NCBI GenBank assembly: GCA_017550425.1
Contig: JAFZPG010000004.1
Location: 1 to 64,000 of the forward strand
DNA length: 64,000 nucleotides
Direction: 5' to 3'
Source of the DNA: Lachnospiraceae bacterium
GTDB taxonomy: Bacteria; Bacillota; Clostridia; Lachnospirales; Lachnospiraceae
A program made the translations under genes and the position numbers. Below are positions 34,106-41,223 of the stretch, in pieces. The notes below the pieces were generated by a model. That model saw nothing but the letters and a program-made list of their open reading frames with translations, did not search any database and was not told the origin of the DNA. Each line of letters begins with the position of its first letter. The stretch's first letter is position 1.

Positions 34106-34456
34106 GGGGCTGGCACACCAAGGCAGTCCCGATATGGCGCCGGTTTGTAAATCGGCGCCTTTAGTTTTTTAAGTGCGATCGACGGCGGGCAGTTCACTGC
34201 GCTGAGATGATCAGTCCGTTTTCTCAAAGTCGGATTTAAGGGGTCCCGCTTCGACAGAGTCCATTTTCTTGATGAAAATGCACTCTGCTAGCGCAAAAAT
34301 CGGACTTGTGGTCCGATTTTATGCCCCTTATCCGCCTTTTCGTTCACGGTGATCATCTACAGCTCGATCAATGCCCGCCTTACGATCGCAGCTTAATAAA
34401 ACGGACGCCGGTTTACAAACCGACGCCGCGAGGCGGACTGCCTCGGTGCGCAGCCC
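34106..34456. repeat. Long imperfect palindrome (about 350 bp)
   Basis: The left half (34106-34268) and the reverse complement of the right half (34274-34456) align along their length with small gaps, about 70 percent by eye. Anchors are GGGCTG, AGGCAGTCC, CGGTTTGTAAA, TGCGATCG, GGCGGGCA, AGATGATCA and CAGAGT. The apex is a small hairpin with loop TTGAT at 34269. Each half carries a terminator-like hairpin, so it can stop transcription from both sides. No coding frame was seen. The remaining 34457-34592 is featureless. It could be a miniature mobile element or a folded RNA. Confidence 0.8.
34136..34170 (+). terminator. Terminator after dapL (inside the palindrome)
   Basis: GGCGCCG/CGGCGCC with a 10-nt loop, then TTTAGTTTTTT. 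A second hairpin, AAATCGGAC/GTCCGATTT at 34297-34319, follows in the other half. Confidence 0.85.
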
Positions 34457-34592
34457 GCATGGATCGGCATGTCGGTTCGGGCAACAGAGATCAGCCCATC
34501 TTTGGGGAGATGCGGGGAATTGATTTGATGAGGGATCAAGTTTTATGGTTTTGTTTTAGAGACATTGTCCGTTATGTGAAAGCAGGGATGGT

Positions 34593-34889
34593 ATGGAGTG
34601 GAGTTTAGATAAGGATAAGGTGTTTCAGGCGGATATCGAGAGGATGTTGGCTTTGTTTGAGAAGATCCGGGAGGTGGATACCGAGGGGGTGGAGCCGATG
34701 CATACGCTGCCATATGCGGGGGCGTTTTCGTTGGAAATATCGGCGGATGGAGCGGATGTGCCTGAAAGTACGGTCGATGTGAGAAACTTAAACGCACCCC
34801 GGATGCGGGGAGCGCTTTTTGAGGTGCCTTATACGCTGAGTCTTACGCCTGCGGAAGATCCGAAGGGAGGGGCCGGGGAAAATGCATGA
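34593..34889 (+). CDS. gatC: Aspartyl/glutamyl-tRNA amidotransferase subunit C
   Basis: GatC is the small subunit of the GatCAB complex that amidates Glu-tRNA(Gln) and, in some species, Asp-tRNA(Asn). The 98-residue protein has the typical pattern FEKIREVDTEGVEPMHTLPY (loop binding GatA) and an end with the ALFEVPYTLS-like region. The N-terminal helix is shorter than usual. The start is uncertain because the ribosome binding site AGCAGGG is weak. Its end overlaps gatA by 8 nt, which supports the assignment. Identity per residue to the family looks low, hence the lower confidence. Confidence 0.82.
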   Translation: MEWSLDKDKVFQADIERMLALFEKIREVDTEGVEPMHTLPYAGAFSLEISADGADVPESTVDVRNLNAPRMRGALFEVPYTLSLTPAEDPKGGAGENA

Positions 34890-36531
34890 CCAGGAGATAA
34901 GAACGATCGGCTCCGGTTTTTGCGATCGGACCGAGGACGTATTTGCAGGGAAGAAGTCTGTCGTGGACCGCGTGCGAGAGGCGATTGCAAAGATCCGGAA
35001 CATGGACCCTGCGTATCATTCGTTTGTGACGCTCTGCGAGGAGCGGGCGTTTACGATGGCCCGGGAGCTGGATGATCAGTTGCAGGGGCTGTCACCGGAG
35101 GAGGCGCGCCGGCGCTATCCGCTGGCGGGGCTTGTATTTGCAGTTAAGGACAATATCTGCGTGGAGGGCGTTCGGACCACGGCGGCCTCGCATATGCTGG
35201 AGAATTATATATCGCCGTATTCGTCGACGGCAGTCGTGCGTCTCGAGGAGGCGGGCGCGATCTGCGTCGGGAAAACGAATATGGATGAATTTGCCATGGG
35301 ACAGACTACGACGACAGGCGCGTTCGGCGCGACGAAGAACCCGCGTTATCCCGAACTTTCGGCCGGCGGTTCGTCGGGCGGAAGCGCTGCCGCGGTCGCT
35401 TTGGGGTTGGTAGATTTCGCCCTGGGTTCGGACACCGGCGGATCGATCCGCCAGCCAGCAGCGCTGTGCGGTGTGGTCGGCCTGAAGCCGGCCTACGGGA
35501 CCGTGTCCCGTTATGGGCTGATCTCCTACGCATCGGCGTTTGATGGCATCGGGCCGCTGACGCGTTCGGTCACAGAGGCACAGCTGGTTTATTCTGTGAT
35601 CGCCGGACCGGATGCACAGGATGCATCCATGCGTGAGGCATCCTACTTCCGATTTTCGAAGAAAGATAACCATGGATCTCTGGACTGCGAAGTATACTGC
35701 GAGCAGAGACGGTCCGCGAACGCGGCGGAAATCGTTCGATCTTCGAGGAAAGATGATCAAGGATCTTCGGGTTCCGGAACAACCGACGACCGCGATGCAT
35801 CCATGCGCGAGGTTACGTTCGTTCAGCCTTCGACAGAGAAAACCCGCGGCCGTCTCCGTATAGGTGTGCTGCGTGGAGAGGATCCCGCGGTGTCGGCAGC
35901 CCTGCGGAAGGAGCCGACATTTTGTGAAAAATACGAGATCGAATACGTCGAGCTTCCCATGCTCGAGTATGCGGTCGCGACCTATTATATCCTGGCGTGC
36001 GCGCAGGCGGCTTCGAACCTGGCGCGCTATGACGGCGTGCGCTATGGTTTCCGCGCGGACGGCTGCGCGACCCTGGAACAAATGTATGAGAAGACACGGG
36101 CGGAAGGGTTTTCGCCGGAGGTGCAGCGGCGCATCCGGGTGGGACGTTTCGTCCTGGGGCAGGAGTCCTATCGCGACTGGTATGAGCAGGCGGCGCGGGT
36201 GCGCCGGATGATCTACGATCAGGTGCAGAAAGCGCTCGCCAACGTGGATGTGATCGTATCGGAAACGCTTACGCAGCCGTACCCGCGCGCGGACTTTGCG
36301 GGAGACAGCGCGTCCTTCCTGGCCGGTTACGAGCAGGACAAAAGGACGGTCCTCGCAAACCTCTGCGGCCTTCCCGCGATCAGTGTGCCCGTCGCGGCGA
36401 CGGGAGAGGATGCGCCTCGCAGTGTCATGGTCATGGCGGGTGCGGGCCGGGAGTCTGCGATGTTTACGGTCGCAGAACAACTGGCTGCGCCGTTTGTGCC
36501 CTGCGCGAAGGGAGGACCTGTCCATGAATAA
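34882..36531 (+). CDS. gatA: Glutamyl-tRNA(Gln) amidotransferase subunit A, with an insertion
   Basis: GatA is the amidase that releases ammonia from glutamine for GatB. The Ser-cisSer-Lys triad is intact: Lys89 (VFAVKDNI), Ser165 (AGGSSGGSAA) and Ser188 (GSDTGGSIRQPA). At 549 residues it is longer than the usual 480-490. The extra length lies at about residues 247-323, between VYSVIAGPDAQD and LRIGVLRGEDP, a surface loop in the family. The insertion is charged, Ser/Arg-rich and built from repeated DNA (DASMRE occurs twice). After it, the next strand-helix segment is shorter than normal. ATG 34882 overlaps gatC by 8 nt; gatB starts before its stop. It should be functional if the loop is tolerated. 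Confidence 0.94.
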   Translation: MHDQEIRTIGSGFCDRTEDVFAGKKSVVDRVREAIAKIRNMDPAYHSFVTLCEERAFTMARELDDQLQGLSPEEARRRYPLAGLVFAVKDNICVEGVRTTAASHMLENYISPYSSTAVVRLEEAGAICVGKTNMDEFAMGQTTTTGAFGATKNPRYPELSAGGSSGGSAAAVALGLVDFALGSDTGGSIRQPAALCGVVGLKPAYGTVSRYGLISYASAFDGIGPLTRSVTEAQLVYSVIAGPDAQDASMREASYFRFSKKDNHGSLDCEVYCEQRRSANAAEIVRSSRKDDQGSSGSGTTDDRDASMREVTFVQPSTEKTRGRLRIGVLRGEDPAVSAALRKEPTFCEKYEIEYVELPMLEYAVATYYILACAQAASNLARYDGVRYGFRADGCATLEQMYEKTRAEGFSPEVQRRIRVGRFVLGQESYRDWYEQAARVRRMIYDQVQKALANVDVIVSETLTQPYPRADFAGDSASFLAGYEQDKRTVLANLCGLPAISVPVAATGEDAPRSVMVMAGAGRESAMFTVAEQLAAPFVPCAKGGPVHE

Positions 36532-38053
36532 CTACGAGATCGTGATGGGGCTGGAGGTCCACATCGAACTGGCGACCCGGCGGAAGATCTTCTGCCGATG
36601 CAAAAATACATTTGCCGAGGCGGCGAACACCAACGTGTGTCCGGTCTGCTTAGGCCTTCCGGGAGCACTCCCGGTACTGAACCCCGAGGCTCTGTCCTGC
36701 GCGGTGCGCATGGGACTGGCGCTACAGGGGGAGATCAACCGAAACAGTCGGTTCGACCGCAAGAACTATTTCTATCCGGATAATGCGACGGCCTACCAGA
36801 TCACGCAGTTCTACGAGCCGATCCTGAAAGGCGGGCAGGTCGAGGTGCAGACGGAGAACGGTGAAACGAAGGTCATCCGCATCCACGAGATGCACATGGA
36901 GGATGATGCCGGGAAACTGACGCACGACCCGGAGATGCAGGTTTCCCTGGTCGATTTTAACCGCAAGGGCGTCCCCCTGCTGGAGATCGTGACGGAGCCG
37001 GATTTCCGGAATGCGGACGAAGTGATCGCATTTTTGGAGAAGATCCGCATGTTCGCCCTGTATCTGGGTATTTCCGACGGAAAACTGCACGAGGGCTCGA
37101 TGCGCGCGGATGTCAATCTTTCCCTGCGTAAGGAGGGCGAGGAGACGCTTGGCGTGCGGACGGAGATGAAGAACCTGAACTCGTTTGCGAGCATTCGCCA
37201 CGCCATCGCTTATGAGGCGGAGCGGCAGGCGCAGGTGCTAAACGCAGGCGGACGGATTCGGTTTGAGACGCGTCGGTTTGATGAGACGAGCGGCACGACG
37301 AAGGTCATGCGGACGAAGGAAGAGGTCATGGATTACCGGTATTTCCCGGAGCCCGACCTGCTGCCCGTTCATTTGCCGGAGGAATATATCCGGAAAATGG
37401 AGGAGCAGATGCCGGAGTTTCCGCAGGCGAAGGGAGCCCGGTATCGTCGGGAGTTCGGCCTGACCGAAGAGGAGGCGCAGATCCTGACGCGGCATCCGGC
37501 GACGGCGAGCCTGTTTGAGGAGACCCTGCAGCTGTGGCAGGCAGGAAAGGCGGGCGGACCGAACACTTCTGACGGAAATGAAGGATGTTCCGAGGGTACC
37601 GAAATGAAGCGGCGCGCGAAGGCAGTCGCGGCGCGGATGTGCGGTGACCTGATGTATTTGTGCCGTGAGAAGAAGGCGGATCCGGGACAGTGGAAGATCA
37701 CCCCCGAAGCATTGGCCGAACTGATGCAGATGCAGGAGGCAGGAGCGATCACGGCGAAAACGGCGCGTGACATCTTCGCGCGGATGTTTGACAAAAACAT
37801 CGAACCTATGGTATATGTAAATGAGAATCATCTTTTGATAACAAAGGATGAGGGTGCTTTGGAGGCTGCGGTGGACGCGGTGCTAAAGACACAGGAAAAA
37901 TCGGTTTCGGACTACCTCTCCGGAAAGGAGAAGGCGGCAGGGCATTTGCTCGGGTGCGTCATGAAAGAGACGAACGGGCAGGCGGATCCGGCCCAGGCGC
38001 GGCAGTTGCTGCTTAAGAAACTGGCGGAACGGAAAGCCGGCGAGACCACATAA
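36524..38053 (+). CDS. gatB: Aspartyl/glutamyl-tRNA amidotransferase subunit B
   Basis: GatB binds the misacylated tRNA, activates its carboxylate with ATP and transfers the ammonia. The 509 residues begin NNYEIVMGLEVHIEL. They show the zinc-type cysteines in FCRCKNTFAEAANTNVCPVC, LPGALPVLN, the NRKGVPLLEIVTEPD region, EMKNLNSFASIRHAI, and DYRYFPEPDLLP. The C-terminal tRNA-binding YqeY-like domain is present (AKTARDIFARMFDKN). A small low-similarity loop, PNTSDGNEGCSEGTEM, lies near residue 345. Its ATG overlaps gatA by 8 nt, after GGAGG. Third gene of gatCAB. Confidence 0.96.
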   Translation: MNNYEIVMGLEVHIELATRRKIFCRCKNTFAEAANTNVCPVCLGLPGALPVLNPEALSCAVRMGLALQGEINRNSRFDRKNYFYPDNATAYQITQFYEPILKGGQVEVQTENGETKVIRIHEMHMEDDAGKLTHDPEMQVSLVDFNRKGVPLLEIVTEPDFRNADEVIAFLEKIRMFALYLGISDGKLHEGSMRADVNLSLRKEGEETLGVRTEMKNLNSFASIRHAIAYEAERQAQVLNAGGRIRFETRRFDETSGTTKVMRTKEEVMDYRYFPEPDLLPVHLPEEYIRKMEEQMPEFPQAKGARYRREFGLTEEEAQILTRHPATASLFEETLQLWQAGKAGGPNTSDGNEGCSEGTEMKRRAKAVAARMCGDLMYLCREKKADPGQWKITPEALAELMQMQEAGAITAKTARDIFARMFDKNIEPMVYVNENHLLITKDEGALEAAVDAVLKTQEKSVSDYLSGKEKAAGHLLGCVMKETNGQADPAQARQLLLKKLAERKAGETT

Positions 38054-38105
38054 GATAGAGCAGGCCCTGACACAGGAGCCTCAAATCGTTATAGGAGGAA
38101 AGATT

Positions 38106-39407
38106 TTGGACAGCGGTGACATAATACGGCTCATCGTATTGATCATTTTGATCGTTTTATCAGGCGTTTTCTCGTCGGCGGAGACCGCGATCATGACGGT
38201 AAATAAGATCCGTCTGCGCGCGCTGGCAGAGGAAGGAAATAAAAAAGCGAAGAAATTGCTCGACATTACGGAGGAGCCCTCGAAACTCCTGGGCGCCATC
38301 CTGATCGGCAACAACGTCGTCAACCTGTCGGCGTCGTCTTTGGCGACCCTGTTTACGACGAAGGTGCTTCTGCAGAATTTCGGCGCGGGCGTTGCGGCCT
38401 ATGCGGCCGGCATCGCGACCGGCGTGCTGACACTTTTGGTACTCGTTTTCGGAGAATTGACCCCGAAGACGTTGGCGACGGTGAAGGCGGAGAAACTGTC
38501 ACTCCTTTATGTGACACCGATCTGCGGGCTCATGTGGATCCTGACGCCCCTGATCTTTATCACCAACGTGCTGGCGGGCGGTGTGCTGAAACTGCTCGGC
38601 GTTTCGAAGGACGATAAGGAGAAGGCGATCACGGAGCGGGAGCTGCGTACCATCGTGGACGTGAGCCACGAAGAGGGTGTGCTGGAGACCGACGAAAAGA
38701 AGATGATCAACAACGTGGTCGACTTCGGCGACGCGAAGGCGAAAGACATCATGGTGCCGCGGGCCGACATGACCATGCTCGACGTGAACTGTTCCTACCA
38801 GGAACTGGTGAAATGTTTCCGCGAGAACCGCTACACACGTTTTCCCGTTTACGAGGATTCAAAGGACAATGTCATCGGTATCCTCAACGTGAAGGACCTG
38901 CTTCTGGAGAAGCCAGGCCGGACATTTTCCCTGCGCAGATACCTGCGTAAGCCGCATTTTGTTTTCGAGAACCGCCGCTTGGGCGAGATGCTCGCGCAGA
39001 TGCGGGAGGGCGGCGTGAGCATTACGATCGTGCTGAACGAATACGGCGCGCCGGTGGGCATGATCACGCTGGAGGACCTGCTGGAGGAGATCGTCGGGGA
39101 GATCCGCGACGAGTATGACGAGGAAGAAAAAGACAGCATCCGCAAGATCGGGGATCATGAATACCTGATCGACGGGGCGATGAAGCTCGATGACATCAAT
39201 GAGCAGCTGGGACTGGAACTCACTTCGGAGGATTACGACTCGCTCGGAGGCCTGATGATCGAGCTTTTGGATGCATTGCCCGCAGGCGGCGAGCGCATCC
39301 GTCACGATGGCATCACCTATGTGGTCGAGAAGATGAACCGCAACCGCGTGGAGAAAGTGCGTCTGACGATCGAAAAGACAGAGGAAGAAGAGAGCGAAAA
39401 TCCTTGA
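38106..39407 (+). CDS. CNNM/CorC-HlyC-type transporter with CBS domains
   Basis: The protein has 433 residues. The N-terminal DUF21/CNNM membrane domain (three to four helices, about 5-170) contains FSSAETAIMTVNKIRL and GNNVVNLSASSLATLF. Two CBS domains follow (about 205-330: IMVPRADMTML, TRFPVYEDSKDNVIGILNVK, SITIVLNEYGAPVGMITLEDL), then a CorC_HlyC domain (about 345-425). Relatives export or regulate Mg2+ or Co2+; the older name is hemolysin-like. The start is TTG 38106, 7 nt after AGGAGG; no ATG gives a better site. It follows gatB by 52 bp. Confidence 0.9.
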   Translation: MDSGDIIRLIVLIILIVLSGVFSSAETAIMTVNKIRLRALAEEGNKKAKKLLDITEEPSKLLGAILIGNNVVNLSASSLATLFTTKVLLQNFGAGVAAYAAGIATGVLTLLVLVFGELTPKTLATVKAEKLSLLYVTPICGLMWILTPLIFITNVLAGGVLKLLGVSKDDKEKAITERELRTIVDVSHEEGVLETDEKKMINNVVDFGDAKAKDIMVPRADMTMLDVNCSYQELVKCFRENRYTRFPVYEDSKDNVIGILNVKDLLLEKPGRTFSLRRYLRKPHFVFENRRLGEMLAQMREGGVSITIVLNEYGAPVGMITLEDLLEEIVGEIRDEYDEEEKDSIRKIGDHEYLIDGAMKLDDINEQLGLELTSEDYDSLGGLMIELLDALPAGGERIRHDGITYVVEKMNRNRVEKVRLTIEKTEEEESENP

Positions 39408-39424
39408 AACGGCATGTAAAACAG

Positions 39425-39453
39425 TTGACAAGACTGCATATTTGAGTTAATAT
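39425..39453 (+). promoter_or_regulatory. Promoter of the SCIFF gene
   Basis: TTGACA (39425-39430), then TAATAT at 39448-39453 (17 bp); TATGAT three bases further is an alternative -10. Confidence 0.7.
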
Positions 39454-39499
39454 GATAGATGCGTAATTTTATGCACCTTTATAAACGGAGGATAGTTTC

Positions 39500-39646
39500 A
39501 TGAAGAAGATCAAGACATTGACAAAGAAGAGCCTGAAGGCATCTATGGTAAAGGGCGGCTGCGGCGAGTGCCAGACATCCTGCCAGTCCGCATGCAAGAC
39601 TTCCTGCACCGTAGGAAATCAGAGCTGCGAGAACAAAAACCGCTAG
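39500..39646 (+). CDS. scfA: SCIFF ranthipeptide precursor (six Cys)
   Basis: This 48-residue peptide precursor is too small for most gene finders. The leader is MKKIKTLTKKSLKASMVKGG. The core has six cysteines, spaced C-x2-C-x3-C-x3-C-x3-C-x6-C (GCGECQTSCQ, SACKTSCTVGNQSCENKNR). This is the Six-Cysteines-in-Forty-Five family, known to be paired in Clostridia with a radical SAM maturase that makes Cys-to-gamma-carbon thioether links. GGAGGA sits upstream of ATG 39500, and the promoter at 39425 gives it its own transcript. The maturase gene follows. The function of mature SCIFF is not firmly known; quorum-type or population sensing has been suggested for relatives. Confidence 0.95.
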   Translation: MKKIKTLTKKSLKASMVKGGCGECQTSCQSACKTSCTVGNQSCENKNR

Positions 39647-39795
39647 TTTTAAGACTTGCGGCTTCGGCAGGGACCTGTCGTATCGCATAGCCTCATCGGA
39701 GTGAGGTTTAAGGGCTGCTGCGCGGATACGTGCGGCATCCCTTTATTCTTGTTTTTAGGGATATGCGGTCAGAGATGCCTGCGCTAGGAGGAGTT

Positions 39796-41217
39796 TTGAT
39801 ACATCAGTATAAAAATAACGGATACAACATCGTTTTGGATGTGAACTCCGGTTCGGTCCACGTGATGGAGGACGTCGCTTACGACGCTGTCGCCCTGATC
39901 GAAGCGTCCGGCGCGGGCGCTGCTTACGATCATGATGCGATCACAAAGGAACTGGGCAAGACCTACGCATACGCGGATATACAAGAGGCACTGGAAGAGA
40001 TCGATGTCCTCGCAAAGGAGGAACTCCTATTTGCGGAGGACATTTACCGTGATTTCGTCATGGACTTCAAGAAGCGCAAGATGGTCGTGAAGGCGTTGTG
40101 CTTAAACGTGTCGCACGACTGCAACCTGGGTTGCAAATACTGCTTCGCCGGGGAGGGCGCGTACCACGGCAGTCGCGGTCTGATGAGTTTCGAGGTCGGA
40201 AAGAAAGCGCTGGATTTTCTGGTTAAAAATTCCGGACACCGCATCAATCTGGAAGTCGATTTCTTCGGCGGCGAGCCCCTCATGAACTGGGAGGTCGTGA
40301 AGCAGATCGTGGAATACGGACGGAGCCTGGAGGTTCCGCACCACAAGAAGTTCCGCTTTACGTTGACGACGAACGGAGTGCTGGTGGATGAAGACGTCAT
40401 GGAGTTTTGCGATCGCGAGATGGCAAATGTCGTCATGTCGCTGGACGGACGCAAAGAGGTCAATGACAACATGCGGCCCACACGGAACGGGAAGAGCAGT
40501 TACGACATCATCGTTCCGAAGTTTCAGGAATTCGCAAAACGACGTGGGGATAAAAGTTACTTCATCCGGGGTACATTCACCCACTTTAATACGGATTTTG
40601 CAAATGACGTGATCCATTATGCGGATCTGGGATTTGACAAACTGTCCATGGAACCGGTGGTGGCGCAGCCTGAAGATGCATACGCAATCACCGAGGAGGA
40701 TCTGCCGAAGATCCTCGAAGAGTACGACCGCCTCGCGGTCGAATACATCAAACGGCGCAAAGAGGGGAAGGGTTTTAACTTTTTTCACTTCAACATAGAT
40801 CTGGATCACGGCCCTTGTGTCGCGAAGTGCCTGGCCGGCTGCGGCGCGGGTACGGAGTATCTGGGCGTGACTCCGTGGGGAGATCTTTATCCCTGCCACC
40901 AGTTTGTGGGCATGGAGGATTTCTGCCTCGGGAATCTGGACGACGGGATCGTGAACACAGAGCTTCGGGATGAGTTCAAACTCTGCAACGTTTACGCGAA
41001 GGAAAAATGTAAAAACTGCTTTGCGAGGTTTTACTGCAGCGGCGGCTGCGCGGCGAACTCGTACAACTTCCATCACAGCCTGACGGATGCGTACGATATC
41101 GGTTGCGTGATGCAAAAAAAGAGGATCGAGTGTGCGATCATGATCAAAGCCGCGCTGGCTGAAATGGATGAAAATGAAGAAACTACCGGGGAAGATATCC
41201 CGGAATTACGGAGGTAA
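39796..41217 (+). CDS. scfB: SCIFF thioether maturase (radical SAM/SPASM)
   Basis: This 473-residue radical SAM enzyme should install thioether crosslinks on the SCIFF peptide. The N-terminal part, beginning IHQYKNNGYNIVLDVNSGS, is the peptide-binding RRE-like region. The radical SAM domain has CNLGCKYC (Cys 109, 113, 116), followed by DFFGGEPLMNWEVV and TLTTNGVLVDEDVM. The C-terminal SPASM domain with auxiliary Fe-S clusters is cysteine-rich (CLAGCGAG, YPCHQF, CKNCFARFYCSGGCAAN). I use TTG 39796 with AGGAGG at 39786-39791, because family proteins start at this IHQYK point; ATG 39775 is an alternative. A 149-nt gap with hairpins separates it from the peptide gene. It ends right at secDF. Confidence 0.94.
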   Translation: MIHQYKNNGYNIVLDVNSGSVHVMEDVAYDAVALIEASGAGAAYDHDAITKELGKTYAYADIQEALEEIDVLAKEELLFAEDIYRDFVMDFKKRKMVVKALCLNVSHDCNLGCKYCFAGEGAYHGSRGLMSFEVGKKALDFLVKNSGHRINLEVDFFGGEPLMNWEVVKQIVEYGRSLEVPHHKKFRFTLTTNGVLVDEDVMEFCDREMANVVMSLDGRKEVNDNMRPTRNGKSSYDIIVPKFQEFAKRRGDKSYFIRGTFTHFNTDFANDVIHYADLGFDKLSMEPVVAQPEDAYAITEEDLPKILEEYDRLAVEYIKRRKEGKGFNFFHFNIDLDHGPCVAKCLAGCGAGTEYLGVTPWGDLYPCHQFVGMEDFCLGNLDDGIVNTELRDEFKLCNVYAKEKCKNCFARFYCSGGCAANSYNFHHSLTDAYDIGCVMQKKRIECAIMIKAALAEMDENEETTGEDIPELRR

Positions 41218-41223
41218 ATGACA

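Noticed and set aside
36296..36523. N-terminal extension of gatB by 76 residues
   Set aside because: It overlaps gatA in another frame and is Arg-rich shadow sequence; GatB families start at the NNYEIVMGLEVH segment.
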